Origin: Pleodorina starrii | Taxonomy: Eukaryota > Chlorophyta > Chlorophyceae > Chlamydomonadales > Volvocaceae | Direction: 5' to 3' | Assembly: GCA_030267565.1 (NCBI GenBank) | Contig: BRXU01000007.1 | Coordinates: 2,232,001-2,296,000 of the forward strand | DNA length: 64,000 bases | Notes under the pieces: model-generated | What the model was told of the DNA's origin: nothing | The model's database searches: none | Seen by the model: the letters and a program-made list of their open reading frames with translations, nothing else | Shown: piece after piece, positions 23,620 to 36,045 of the stretch | How the letters are laid out: each line of letters opens with the position of its first letter | How positions within the stretch are numbered: position 1 is the first letter of the stretch | Position numbers and translations under genes: made by a program

Positions 23620-26518
23620 CTACACGCCCCGCGCCACCGAACCCATTCGCGAGGGCGCGAAGGGCTGCGGTTTTACCCCCAACCCCTCGTCCTCCTTTCC
23701 AGAATTGTCTCCGAACAGGTACGCCCAGTGCCGGTTGTTGCGCGCGTCCTCAATCTCCGAGGCGCGCAGTCGCTCCGAAACCTGCTTGCTGGCTGCCGCA
23801 ACGCCACCGCCGCCGCCGGCAGTCCCGGCCCCCTCGCTGACGGCGACCGACGACTTGGTGGCCTCTGCAGCCACCTGCGGCTGCTGCCAGTTCCAAATGC
23901 GGACCTCGTCGTCGCGGCCGGCTGTGGCGAGATGTGTGCAGTCCTTGCTGAAGGCAACAGAGCTCACCTGCGGAAACGGGGGCGGAGCAGAGTGGACGAG
24001 CGGAGTGGGAGAGCGGAGTGGGAGAGCGAAGCGAAGTGGGACCGGGGAGCGAGGTGTCCAAGGGGGTAGAGGCAGGGGTGTGGATGGACGGCGGGACAGC
24101 GCGACGAGAGTGCGAAGGAGAGGGGCGTTGATGACACCCATGAGGCAGTGTGGTGCTCCAGAGGGGATTTGGGGGCGGACTAAGAGGAGGACGGATAAGA
24201 GAGGCACGGAAGGGGCGCTTCTCGCGGAAGGGGCTCTTCTGCGCCAGTGGCGGCAGCGACAGCGGCAGCAATACCGACCAGATCCGTTCCCTGGTCAGAC
24301 CCACCCTTGAAGCCTCCGGGAGTCCTCGACCGCGACCCTGACCCCTGACTCCGACCCCGCCCCTGACTCCGACTCCGCGCCCGACTCCGGCTCACCATGT
24401 GCCTGTGCCCCTGAATGGTGGCCAGCGCCAGCCCCGAGCCGGCGTCCCACAGCTTGACCAGATTGTCGTACCCGCCACTCATAATGGTGGTGCCATCCGA
24501 GCTGACGGCGCAGGACAGCACGCCAAACGCACCAGAGTGGGCAGAGAGGGTGGCCAGCTCATTGCCGTTCATCAGGTCCCACACGCGCACAGTCTGCGAA
24601 TGCAATTGCAAGGAAAGGACAAATACAGGGCGCAGAGACGTGCGGAGAGTGCACGGTTAGTCCTCCAGCCTGTGGCTGAACCGTGGCTAGCCTTCGCTTG
24701 GCTGCGTTTCGAAAGCCCCAAGAACTCCCCCTCTCTCTCCCTCTCTCCTGCAGGCGAGGGCGATAGCGGGCCCGCGCCTTGGCCTCTTCCCGACAACCTT
24801 CCAATCGCGCTGCCTCAGCCGATTGCAAGTGCCGTACCTTGTCGTGACTGCCAGTGACCAGAAAGTGGCCGTCAGGCGCCACCGCCATGGAGCTCACAGC
24901 GCCCTTGTGCCCCTGTGAGAAACATAACACGGAAAGATACCGGTACAGGGGTGCGGGGCAACCGGTGAGCCAAACCCTCCCGGGGCTGGTGGGTGCGGGG
25001 TGTGAACACATGGCGGCCGCCGCCGGCTGCCTGCGAACCGGCCCAGGGAGCAGACACGCGGTGACGACAGCCGGGGCAAAGCGTCGCGGCTGGTCAAGTA
25101 AGACGTGTACGCTAGCGGGCACCGGGTTCGCTCTTGAACCGGGCCACCTGGACCGAGCCGTGGTGCCGGAGCCGGTATGGGAGATTGGCTGATACGCCGA
25201 CAGGGCGTCGCGGATCACAATCCCGTCAAAGTCGGCACACGGCCTCTCATCCCTTTGCGGCTGACCCACCTTGAGAGCCCGCTTGCATTCTCCCGTGACG
25301 AAGTCCCACACGAATATGACCTTGTCGGCGCCGCTGCTCACGATGCGCCGGCCATTGGGCGTCACAGCCACCGTGCTCACTGGGGGCGGGAACAGAGAGA
25401 GTGGGTGACGCGGGAGGACCCGAGAGGAGGTCGGAGCTCAGTCCAGAGAAATCATTTCCAAGGTACTTTCCAGCGGTATGCCCCTCTTTGTGGCCCAAGA
25501 AGAGAAGAGGAGCCTCCATCGAGTCACGGGTTCATCGCACCAAGCTTCCTTGCTCCAGTACCGTTACGCTCCCAAGGGACAAACACGCTCCTAAACACGC
25601 TCGCTCGCGTACCCTGTGCCCCAGTCACCCGCAGCCCGCCCGTGGGCCCTGCGGCGACTGGTGGCCACCCGCTCCGTTGCCTCACCTTCGCCCGTGTGAC
25701 CACGCAGCGTCGCCATAATGTAGCCAGTGCACACGTCCCACACGCGCACCGTCTTGTCTGCGCTTCCCGTTACCAGGTACTTGGAATCAGGGGTGGTTGC
25801 GATCGCTAGTACAGGCTTGTGGTGGCGCCTGAGGACCCGCTGCACGACACGCGCCATGGGAGAGAAGGAATGGCTGGTGGTGGTGGTGGTGGTGGTGCTG
25901 TTCTCCCGCATCGCAGCTTCCTGCGGGGTGTTGCTGGTCAACGTGGCCATGGCCTTCTGTTCGTTGGTGGGCATGTTGGAGGAGCTGGGGCCGCCTGGGG
26001 GCGTGAGAGTGACAATCTTGCCGGGAGTGCAGAGCGCGAAGCAGTGTTCGAGTGACCAGACGAGGGCGGCGCAGTCGTCGCTGCCAGAGCAGAGCAGGCG
26101 ACCGTCGGGGGTGAAGGCGATGCTGCGGACGAGGCCGCCGTGGCCGTCAAGGATGACCTTGATCTCGCCAGTGCGGACATCGTAAATGCGGACGTCGCGA
26201 GAGGCTGTCGCGAGGAGTTCGCCGTTGGGGCTGAAAACGATGCAGGTGCAGGGGTAATTGTGGCTGTTAAGCAGCCGGTGTTTGGGCGACACCTGGCGAT
26301 GGGCAACCGTCGGGAGGAGCGACAAATTGGTCAACAGGCGGCGGAAACCGCCGACAGTGCGACACCGCCAGCACATACACGCCCGCATCACAAGTAATGG
26401 GGAATGCGGCTATCAATGGAAACGCACCAAATTCGAGGAACGTCCTTCCGATGGCTGTTGGCTCGGATACGCTTGGTTCTGCGACTGCTCCTTCCTTGGA
26501 GCTCGAGACAAAAGCCAT
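23620..26518 (-). CDS. Seven-repeat WD40 protein (6 exons, 491 aa)
   Basis: Exons 26518-26381, 26292-25686, 25379-25270, 24912-24838, 24593-24396, 23967-23620; 1476 nt in frame, stop TAG. Seven WD repeats are readable, enough for one beta-propeller. They end in RIYDV, LVWSL, RVWDV, FVWDF, RVWDL, KLWDA and RIWNW, most preceded by the GH and SxD positions. A Thr-run linker of about 60 residues separates repeats 2 and 3, and a Ser/Gly-rich linker follows repeat 7 before a conserved-looking charged tail (RNNRHWAYLFGDN). Propellers are protein-interaction platforms; the partner is unknown. Exon 1 (46 aa) rests on a good start context (GCAGAAATGGCT) and phase agreement only. Translation could instead begin at an in-frame ATG just upstream of exon 2. 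Confidence 0.8.
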
Positions 26519-27653
26519 TTCTGCGACAAGTGACAAGCGACGAGGGGCGCACTGCTCAGCTTCCCAGAAGTTAGATACGCAAATGTGACGGGCGATGTAG
26601 GGGAGGGACAAAAACCAAAGCATTAATTAGACGCCACGACTTCACACTTGCTATTATCATTGCAGTATGAAACAGAAATGTGCATTTGGGGCCTGTGCGA
26701 ACTGACAACTTTTGTGGTGCGCCAGATAGGGCCGCGACTCTTTGGGAGCCGATCAGCAGCTATGTTGAAACGTTAATGCGCCAAATGTATTATGTACCTG
26801 AATTTGTTGCTCGCGGTGCTCCTGGGCTTTGGTCTTTGGCTTGGCACTACTCGAGGCTTCGGCGTGGCTACCCAGACGGGAAGCCTGGGCTGCCTCATCT
26901 GCCTGCTCTTGCGGCATTATAATGCTGATGCTTGCCGACCCGGGGTAGGGAGTCTAAACCGAAGCTGCAACGCGTGTAAGTGTAACGGTACGCAAATCAG
27001 TTCCCAATTATCCAAATTGCATAGAACATGTAATAATAACAGATGCAACAAGATTACATCAAAAGTTAGCCCCTAGCTTTTTATACTGTGGCAGTAACGC
27101 ACATCCTTGGAGTATTCGGACGCAGCAAAACCGAGGACGAGCCACGAAGCGCAATATCGCAATCCCCAAACATATGCAACAACATAAAAAATTTAACAGG
27201 GTGAATTTTTACATCTTTTCGTTGAGCTTTAAACCAAGTATGGCCCCCCCTAAGAACGGCCTTACGCCACTATTGCATGAAAACGCAAGCGCTTTATCAT
27301 GCATAGAAAATTCTTAAATGCTATTTGATTGTGTAATAATAATCACTTTCGAGGTGGTGGAAACTGGGCACGTCCCGTGGGTCATGACGCCCAGGCAGGC
27401 TCCCGAAGGCTCCCGAGGGGTTTGCTTCCCCTCGGCATCCCGTCCGTACACAATTCGCTCATTGGCCAAAGTCCTGTCAGGCGCTGGTTGAAGGTGCGCA
27501 GCTGGACGCACACACAGCACACACTGCTACGTATCTACGAAGCCCATGCCCTGCACTCCCCGGACGACTTTTCCACAGTAACGAACCACTTGTTCCTTTT
27601 CCGACCACCTTCCATCCACAATACTCAATTAAAAAATCTTCAACCCCCAAGAA
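26519..27653. other. Divergent promoter region between WD40 and FAS1-1 genes
   Basis: About 1.1 kb between start codons on opposite strands. It is AT-rich for this genome from about 26,960 to 27,340. No coding exon recognised; presumed shared regulatory DNA. Confidence 0.5.
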
Positions 27654-30600
27654 ATGCGCACCCTGGGGCCCCATCGCTTTCGACTCAGCAGCGGCGTGCA
27701 GCTGTGCGTGCTGCTTGCGCTAGGTGCGATTCAGTCACATGGGCTTGGGGATGGGATCACTGCCGCGGTTCAGAGGGTCAAACCCTTCGCAACGCATCCC
27801 AAGTTGAATTTCACGGCCCGCATGAGCTCCAATGTGCCCGATTCCGTCACTGCCCTGACATACAAAGCACATGGCGCGATCCTCAGCAGCGCTTAACGGG
27901 GCCAGCGTTGTTAGTTGCCGGCGTTCAGGGGGTCGGTGTGATGGCGGCTGCCGAGGCGCTGGCGCTGCCCTGGCAGCAGCCGCACCGCAAAACGCAAAAC
28001 GCACTACGGCCTCGCTCACCACGCAAATGGCGCTGTAGGCTACACAAGCCCGGCTGGCCAACCTCACCCGCCTCGCGCCCTTCCTGTCGACATCCGCGCA
28101 CCAGCAGCTCCAGACCTCCAGTACATGCACGCAGCCCTTGCTTGCTCGCCGCCTCAGCATCAGCCGGCTACATGGCGTCACTTTGCACACAACACCGAGG
28201 CGTTTTAGCGCACGGCGCCTCTCGCCTCTCGGACGGCAAATTCGGCTGCTGCACACCGCCTCATGGCGCCTCTTGCCACCTGACCAACCTTGCCAATGCG
28301 TTGCATCGTATCCCACCAACATTCTCGCTTCCCAAACCGTGTCTTGCTGTCGCCCGTCAGGATGTGCCCTGCTGCTGTCGTCGGGGTTGCAGGCCGCGCA
28401 GGCGCACGCCCTCCCGCGCCGCCGCGCGCTGCTGCAGGCGCCGCCCGTCGTCACGCCCGTGGCGGACCCCATTGCGACGGCGGCGCCCATCACCTCAGTG
28501 CCCCCCGGCTCCCCCAACGCGGTGAGACAGGGAGGGCCCTCCAGGACGTATTAGGCAGGGGGCCGCGGCTAGGGGTTGGCTACGTCTAGACGAGCCGCAG
28601 GGAAGGAAACGGCTCGGTGGCGGGTGTGGTGCGCGGATGTCGCAAGGGGCGGGCCGGTTCGAGGGAAGGAGCGGAGCGAGAGGTCCAGGGGTTGTGATGG
28701 AGACCCCACCATCAGGGGGTGGGCAACGGCCCGCCGGCCCCCGCCGGGCCCCATCCGTGCCATACCGACAAGACCGCCGACCTGCTTGGACGGTTGAAGC
28801 GCCTGACACAGCGAGTCAGCGACCGTACTCCCGCCTTACGCACCGTTCCTCACCCACGGGAACCGATCTCCCTCTCCAGCCCCGGCCGCCCGCCCCACTG
28901 CGGCCCCGCCCGACTTCCAAGTTCCAATCCCTCCTCGCGGAACCGCGCGGCGTACGCCCCTTCCCAATCAGCTGTCGGGATCAAACACCAACGGTGGCAC
29001 CGGTTGAAGTGCGCCTCTCTTGTAACTCCCCATCCTCCACTCGGCGCCTGCGTTTGGCGTCGTGCCGTCCGACACCCCCCCTCCTCAGACTGACCTCGCC
29101 ATCGAGTCGCTGAATGTGACCGGCACTGCCAACCTGACCACCCCGATGAGCACCATCTTCGCGCCCACGGTGAGCGAGTGATTAGCGATGACTGGGCGAG
29201 TGGGGGCGAGTGGGGGCTGGTGAGGGCGGAGGTATTCGTTGGGTGGTACGGCAATGTGATGGTGGACTACTGACCCATGGGTCATTGAACCCCGTAACGC
29301 CTGCACCCCGTACCGCCGTACCGCCGTCGTACAGGACGCCGCGTTCGCGGCCCTGGCGGCGGCGCTCAACCTCTCAGCTCCGATGGACCTCTTCAATGCG
29401 ACCTACAACGCAACAGCCGCCAACCTGACGGCGCTTCACGTCATCCCCGGTGCGTCCACAACTGAATTCGTTTGCTCGTCCACAACTGAATTCGTTTGCT
29501 CGTCCACAACTGAATTCGTTTGCTTGATCAGCGTTTGTTCCTGACCAAACTTTGGTTTGTTGTCGTTCTGTACCATCCGCCTGCGGGTCGCTGGGTGGTC
29601 GATGTTCGGCGTCGATTGCGCTTGCGCGTGCTTTCGCACGTCTTTCGCCTTTTGGCGTGTGGGTGCAAGGTGGTATGTTCGTTCCAAGTACGGTCACGTG
29701 GACAGCCGCTCCCCGCCGCCGCTTGTCCCGTCTGGCGTAGAAAAGAAGTCTTCTCCCGTCTGGTGACTTCCCGCCGCCCCGGCACCCCACAGGCGAGGCT
29801 GTCACGGCCGCAAACCTGTCGGTGACCCCCGTCATCACAGCGCCGACCCTGCTGGGCTTCAACGTCACCATCACCCGCGAGCCGTAAGTGCGCTACTGCC
29901 TTCGTACCCAGTGTCGTACTGCTCCTGCCTTGCTGCCAGCGCAAAGATTCTCAGCTGGCAGCAGCCAAGTTGGACAGAATACGCCCATCAACACCTACCC
30001 GCGTTGCCGCACGCTGCCACTGCTTCGATTCGTTCGTCGGCCCTCGCGCCCTCCCTCGCGCCCTCCCTATCCCACCCGCTGGCAGCTCACCACTAGTCCC
30101 GTGTCCCTCCCTGCTGCTGATCCTGCTCCTCCAGCTTATCTTCCTGCTCCTATTAAAATTCTGCTCTCCCTTATAAGACTGATACTGCTCAATTCTTCTC
30201 CTCCTCTGTATGCAGGAACGGTAATGTGACGGTCACCGTGCCCGGCAGCGACGTCGTCGCGAATGTCATCAGAGCCGACGTGCCGTACGAGGGAGTAAGT
30301 GGCGCGGCGGCGTCGTACCGTGCGAACGCGCGGCAGGGCCGGCAGTCGTCAGAGCTCAGCAGGCACTGTAGCCGTAGAGATATGGCTAAGCGGTTACACT
30401 GCGTTTCAGGGCTGAGCAGTAGCTTAGGATGCAGGGGCAGCGTTGCATGACGTCATCGCCGGCCAGCCGCGCCCGATACCGTACCTTCCATTCGCTTGTG
30501 CAGATGGCCATATGTCCATACGTCTCCGCTGCTGTATGTATGTGTCGATCCTGTTTTGCCGTACGCACATCGTACTGCCGTCGTACTGTTGCCGTACATA

Positions 30601-30718
30601 CATGCAGAGCATCGTCCACGTCATCGACAAGGTCCTGCTGCCGCCCGCTAATACGACGGAGACGTGGCCCATCCCTCTGCCGTCCGCCAATACGACGGGG
30701 GCCGGCATCCCGCTGTGA
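27654..30718 (+). CDS. Secreted fasciclin-domain (FAS1) protein, copy 1 (7 exons, 235 aa)
   Basis: Exons 27654-27723, 28361-28521, 29089-29169, 29335-29449, 29793-29883, 30216-30294, 30608-30718; 708 nt, all phases agree, stop TGA. Exons 1 and 2 together make a signal peptide (VQLCVLLALGCALLLSSG) split by a phase-1 intron, followed by RRRALLQ. A single FAS1 domain follows: STIFAPTDAAFAAL is the H1-type motif, LHVIPG the middle motif, and SIVHVIDKVLLP the H2 motif. FAS1 domains mediate adhesion in extracellular matrix and cell walls. About ten N-x-S/T sequons fit a glycosylated secreted protein. No GPI-anchor signal or C-terminal membrane segment is seen. It is the most diverged of three FAS1 genes in the window. 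Confidence 0.88.
29453..29524 (+). repeat. 24-bp tandem triplication next to a splice donor
   Basis: Three perfect copies of a 24-bp unit (CGTCCACAACTGAATTCGTT plus TGCT) starting three bases into the intron that follows FAS1-1 exon 4 (donor at 29450). Confidence 0.95.
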
Positions 30719-31412
30719 GGGGTCGGACATGGAGGTGATTGAGACTATGAGCTGGATGGCAGGTGGGGGCCAGGTGGGCAGGCAGGTGGGGCCAGCAGGC
30801 CGTGTGCTGCATCTGCGAGTCAGGTCGCACTTTTTGCTGGGGACTTCGCTCCCCAGAAAGTGCAGTGCATGTTGCGTGGCCATGCTGGCGTTGCGTGTGT
30901 ATGGGTTCCGCGCTCCAGGATAGGTGGAGGCTATCCAGCAGACTGTGTGTGTGACGGAGCCGGACGGCGGATCGCTGCGCTGCTGCGTGCCTGGGTAGGG
31001 AAGGAGCGGAGGGAGGAGGTGACGGTGCATATGTATGCCGCGGGCTGGCGGGTGGCGTGTGCAGCACCTGCGCGTCCCATACGTACTTCCTGCGCTGATC
31101 AGTCAGCCTTTCTGCGCGCCGAGTCGTCTCTTTAGTTTCGCGCATGCAGGTGCCTTTGATTGGCAGTTGCTACTACACGAGTTGTGATGATAATGATGGA
31201 CGGAACACAGTTGTTGCTTTGCATTGTTGGGTGCTAAATGCGTAGCTCTTTGGACAGATGCTGTTAGGTCGATGGTCTGCTGGCTGGTACGGCACCGACG
31301 GGATCTGCAGTACGGCAAGGGGCAATGTGGTGGACGAACCGAAGCGCCGTCATTGCTGCATCCAGGGGTCCGGACCCTGCGGGGAACGGCGTGAGACGTG
31401 CTTGCCAGCTTG

Positions 31413-31763
31413 TTAGCGCTTGGCAGACGATTGTCGCGCGACAGGGGCCTCGCCCTTCCTGCTGCGGCGCCTAGCTCGTAGTTCCCCTTGTAACCGAATC
31501 TGTTCCGCTACGCGGTCCGCTTGCCTATACAGCCGCCCCAAAAATGGAAGTCGCAGCAGATTTCGTTCAATAGTAGGTAGGGGCGGGTCGGTACTAATTG
31601 CCGCCGCCGCCGGAAAGGGCAACTCTGCCGCCGCCTCCGCCGCCGGCGAAGCGCCCTTTCCGGCGACGACAATCTTGCGGAACGAGGGGCGACAGAACCT
31701 GCTGTTGCCGGCTTGTGGGCTTGATATCGATATGTACGTAGTACATATTCCGCTTGACGACAT
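31413..31763 (-). CDS. Possible small protein with organelle-type N-terminus, unknown function (116 aa)
   Basis: One uninterrupted frame of 116 codons. The N-terminal half is rich in Ser, Ala and Pro with few acids, like a plastid or mitochondrial presequence. The C-terminal half is a basic amphipathic stretch (RLPFLGRLYRQADRVAEQI, then RARRRSRKG). I do not recognise a family. It would be convergent with FAS1-1, and no polyadenylation signal was found downstream. It may be a real small gene, a last exon, or chance. Confidence 0.3.
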   Translation of the reverse strand: MSSSGICTTYISISSPQAGNSRFCRPSFRKIVVAGKGASPAAEAAAELPFPAAAAISTDPPLPTIERNLLRLPFLGRLYRQADRVAEQIRLQGELRARRRSRKGEAPVARQSSAKR

Positions 31764-32575
31764 ATTCCGCGCGTCGGCGCCTTTGTTCGGCAGCAGCGCG
31801 CTCTGGCTCGCTCGCTGTCTGCTGGCCGTAACTGAAACCGAAAGCCGTTGTAGGACGCACTATAGGTACCAACGCGACACCACTCAACTTCCGTACCCAG
31901 TTTTGATTGATGCAACCAATATCAGCAGCAAAAATTTCCTAAGCGCGCGCCGTGCAGGCCTCCCCCTGTAACGCAAAGGTCAGCCTCGCTCTCTCACGGT
32001 ATTTGTTTGGTGGATGGCGGCGCGTTCCAGCCATATATATACCAAAAAAATATGGCTATTCGTGTTATATTTTTACCTTAATTACAAAGTTCACCGCATG
32101 CGAGTGTTCAACCGCCGCGGCCACGGGATCGGGACTTCCCACTTCCGCACGCACGGCGCCTTGTAACTTCGCGCGCTCAGAGCCGTGTCAAGCAATGATA
32201 AAGGGCAGCAAGCAAACAACGCCTCCTAGATACTTGAATTCAGTATGTACTTGCGCCAGCAGGCGTAGTGACCAGCAGCAGACCTAGCAGACAGACTGTT
32301 GGGTTCTAGTAGCAGCAGTCCCACGCAGGGTCATCATGTATGTATGCGTGTATGCATCCAGCGTCCAACGAAGACGAAGCGATGGTGCGATGCGCGCGGT
32401 GGCGGTGACGAGGCCTCAACAATGAAGGGGCCTTGGGCGCCATGCGGTCATACCTATCTGCGACATACATGTATTGGCTCCTCGATATTTGAAAAGGATT
32501 GGTTTGGCGCAGTTCGATGTGTTTCCCTACCTCGCGTCTTTATTAACTTGTTACGGTACCTACCTATCTAATCTA

Positions 32576-32579
32576 TCCA
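32576..32579 (+). repeat. Left target-site duplication TCCA
   Basis: TCCA directly precedes the left TIR (TGTCAGGGTAAA, 32580-32591) and is repeated directly after the right TIR at 54252-54255. At four bases chance is possible, but both copies abut the TIR tips exactly. Confidence 0.65.
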
Positions 32580-34864
32580 TGTCAGGGTAAATCAGCGTCA
32601 CTGAGAAACTGGCGTCGGGCAATGTCAGTTGAATCCGTTAGCGAGGCGGTTGGCGACTAAGTGCAAGCGCAAACCGTTATTGCTGCGAAAGCCGTATTTA
32701 TTGTCTTTGTGAGCATCCTGGATGTGGCTTTACGACGAATACGTCGGAGCTTCGAAAGGGCGGCTCTAGGGACGCCGCCTGTGTTGTGTCGGAGGGGCCT
32801 TATGAGCTGGCCCTGTATCAGTCCGCGAGGGCGCTGTTAGCGTCACCTTGAGGCATTGTCTGCTTGCAGCTATGCAGGGGTTACCCTACCCCGTAGAGCC
32901 CTAGGCTCTCGGGCGTTGTTTGTAGTGCGTTAGAATGTAGTTTTGGCGCCATGCATGGACCTCGGCCGCCGGCCGGCTCTGCTGCTCATCCTGTAACTAG
33001 TCCGTCTGAGCTTTGCCAATGTGGACTCTGGACCTAGCCAAACAGCACGGTCGCCTCGCGGCTCATCAACGGCAGCCGTGGCGCTGGGGGACGCCTCAAT
33101 GCCGCCTCTGCTGCTCGACACTCGTCGCTTCCGCCGCCGTCTTCTGCCTACTTCCTGAGGCCTTCCGACAGTCAGCGTGCCCATCAGATGCTCCTTCCGT
33201 TTAGCCGTATCATGGATGTCACCGCGGCAGTGGCGGGCGATCGATCGACGACATCGTCCGTCCTCCACGGCCTCCCCTGTGCGCCACTGCTTTGCCTCAA
33301 GGTGGTGGTTCTAACCCACCGTTTCTTATCATTTTGACGTCACAAGAAGCTTTCGATGGGCATCGCGTGAACATTGTCGGAGCAAGCATGCGGACCAAGT
33401 TCTTGATCGAAGCGCGATGCCAGCCGCCGAAGTAAGCTGGTGATACAGTGTTTTCAGACGGCGCATTTGGCTTACAGTTTGCAGCAGAGCTTGGCGTGTT
33501 GCCTTGGCATGTCGTGTAAGTTGTTTTGCGCAGTAATACGCGGTGTTTAGGTAGATTACTGATGTTATCAGATATACGCGCAAAGTCTATTGTTTTGTTT
33601 TGGTGATATCTGCGATGCTGCTTCGAGCACACTCATGATGGCCCATGGGCCGTTACATTCCAACCGTCGTTGCCGGCCCAACGGTTCCCGCCGTCCAATA
33701 CGCGAGTGTCCAGCATGCCGCGTTTAGTACTGCGCACTGCCGCTTTTAGCTCACCCTCGCGTCTGCGTGTTGAGTCGAGTCGAAGCAACGAGGTCGGATA
33801 TCTGGCCGTACACTTACTATCAACGCCTCGTTCCATCATATCAAATTAGCTGCCGGAGCAAAGCCCGCGCCATTAAAGAGCGACTAATGGGCACGCCCGG
33901 TATGTTTGGGGGGGATGGGTTGGCTGCCCGAGACTAAGCCACTGACGTACACTCTCCCGTAGCCGGATCTGCGATTTCCTTGTTTGCAGTCGGCGCGCTT
34001 TTCAGCCCGACATGCTTTATCGCTGGAACTCCTCCGCCTGTCGTGCTGGGGGGGAATGGGGCGCGCCGTTTGCCGCAGTGCAGCGTGGTAGCTGGCGCCC
34101 TTCGTATCGCCCGTAGGCAGCCCCACCCGTTGAGAGAGAGTGCCTCGCGTTCATTTCACAGCCGTCGCAGTCGTTTGTTTTGAAGGTGAATACGTCAAGT
34201 GATGCTGTTGCCGGCCTGTCCTTGGCCTGAACTGCTGGCGCCCTTCGGTCCTGCGTATCCAGCGCGCCGCAATTAGTATTTCGCACGGCAGCATTCCTGC
34301 CCGTCGTCACGGCATGCGTGTTGAGTTATGGCAAAGTTTGGTGGTCGTGCATCTGGCCGTACAATGTCTTTCGACGCCTCGTTAAATCAAATCACATTAA
34401 ATGCCGCAGCAAAGCCCGGCGTTCAATCAAATCACATTAAATGCCGTAGCAAAGCCCGCGCCACTAAAGAGCGACTAATGGGCGCGCACGGCTTGGGGGA
34501 ATGGGTTGGCTGCCCGAGACTAAGCCGTTGACATACCCGTGCCGGTAGCCAGATCGCGACTCCTTTGCTTGCTGTCGGCGCGCTTCAGCCCGACATGCTT
34601 TATTGCCGGGGCTTTTCCCGCCTGTCGTGCTTGGAGGGACGGTGCGCGCCGTGTGCCGTACAGTGCAGTCGCTGGCTCCGTTCGGTCCGTAGGTTTTCGT
34701 GCCGCATAAGGCATAGCATGCGTGTCTTCAGTTGTACCCCGTTGCACGGCTCGGCGCCTTCGTTCGTTCATCCCTAGCCCGCTTTGCTAGCAAGCTTCGG
34801 TCTGGGGGGGGAGTGAGGCGCCTACGTGGCCGAACCGTCCAACCGACGGCCGTTTACCCTGACA
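32580..34864 (+). mobile_element. Unit 1: uninterrupted 2.29-kb TIR element (reference copy)
   Basis: The only unit holding all four blocks in order without insertions: H (about 32580-33195), M (to about 33300), L (to about 34490) and K (to 34864). Other units are rearranged or deleted forms. It has no long frame. The recurrent 84-codon minus-strand frame in H reads as Arg/Ser-rich low-complexity sequence and overlaps an equally open antisense frame, so I do not call it. Within L and K a diverged duplication of about 230 bp recurs with a spacing near 590 bp (around 33,885 and 34,475; for example GGTTGGCTGCCCGAGACTAA). Confidence 0.75.
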
Positions 34865-34866
34865 GC

Positions 34867-35137
34867 TGTCAGGGTAAATCAGCGTCACTGAGAAACTGGC
34901 GTCGGGCAATGTCAGTTGAATCCGTTAGCGAGGCGGTTGGCGACTAAGTGCAAGCGCAAACCGTTATTGCTGCGAAAGCCGTATTTATTGTCTTTGTGAG
35001 CATCCTGGATGTGGCTTTACGACGAATACGTCGGAGCTTCGAAAGGGCGGCTCTAGGGACGCCGCCTGTGTTGTGTCGGAGGGGAGTGAGGCGCCTACGT
35101 GGCCGAACCGTCCCACCGACGGCCGTTTACCCTGACA
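34867..35137 (+). mobile_element. 271-bp MITE-like deletion derivative, left arm
   Basis: Starts as H for about 215 bp and ends with about 53 bp of K; the join falls in the G-run around 35081-35084. In unit 1 a GGGG run in H (GTCGGAGGGG) and a longer G-run in K (TCTGGGGGGG) are separate, so deletion between G-runs explains it. Two more copies lie in the right arm. Confidence 0.85.
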
Positions 35138-35749
35138 GCTGTCAGGGTAAATCAGCGTCACTGAGAAACTGGCGTCGGGCAATGTCAGTTGAATCCGTTA
35201 GCGAGGCGGTTGGCGACTAAGTGCAAGCGCAAACCGTTATTGCTGCGAAAGCCGTATTTATTGTCTTTGTGAGCATCCTGGATGTGGCTTTACGACGAAT
35301 ACGTCGGAGCTTCGAAAGGGCGGCTCTAGGGACGCCGCCTGTGTTGTGTCGGAGGGGCCTTATGAGCTGGCCCTGTATCAGTCCGAGAGGGCGCTGTTAG
35401 CGTCAGCTTGAGGCATTGTCTGCTTGCAGCTATGCAGGGGTTACCCTACCCCGTAGAGCCCTAGGCTCTCGGGCGTTGTTTGTAGTGCGTTAGAATGTAG
35501 TTTTGGCGCCATGCATGGACCTCGGCCGCCGGCCGGCTCTGCTGCTCATCCTGTAACTAGTCCGTCTGAGCTTTGCCAATGTGGACTCTGGACCTAGCCA
35601 AACAGCACGGTCGCCTCGCGGCTCATCAACGGCAGCCGTGGCGCTGGGGGACGCCTCAATGCCGCCTCTGCTGCTCGACACTCGTCGCTTCCGCCGCCGT
35701 CTTCTGCCTACTTCCTGAGGCCTTCCGACAGTCAGCGTGCCCATCAGAT

Positions 35750-35952
35750 TGCTTGGCTTTTTCAGAGCGGAGCACAGCGAAGCGTTGAAAAAGACAGGTT
35801 CTTGGGTCGAAGTAGTTATATTTAGTTATTTGTCGTACTTTGCCCTTCGGGCTGTTCTCGGTGGAACAGGTTCCACCTTCTTTATCTGCCTATTGTAGCT
35901 AGATATAACGAGTATTGCTGCCCGTCTGCCAGGGCAGTTTACGGTGATTTTC
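35750..35952 (+). repeat. DIRS copy 1 split repeat A1
   Basis: 203 bp, matching A2 (41223-41424) except for one extra T in the TATATTTAG stretch. It contains an inverted repeat (CTTTTTCAG with GAAAAAG) and presumably the promoter for the gag-like frame that starts at 36008. Confidence 0.9.
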
Positions 35953-36007
35953 TCTTCTTACTCGCAACCTTTCGTCGTTTGGCTCTTAGTGAGCAAGCTT
36001 TTTTGTA

Positions 36008-36014
36008 ATGGCTG

Positions 36015-36045
<31 letters not shown>

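Larger units (their letters stand above)
30719..32579. other. 3' flank of FAS1-1 up to the composite element
   Basis: Contains TGTAA at 31489-31493, a possible polyadenylation signal for FAS1-1, and a minus-strand open frame listed separately. From about 32,020 to 32,080 the DNA is AT-rich with a TATATATA run. The last four bases (32576-32579, TCCA) form the left copy of the composite element's target duplication. Confidence 0.5.

Noticed and set aside
33013..33268. 84-codon minus-strand frame and antisense 63-codon frame repeated in every H block
   Set aside because: Conserved only because the units are recent copies; both strands are equally open and low in complexity, with no known domain.
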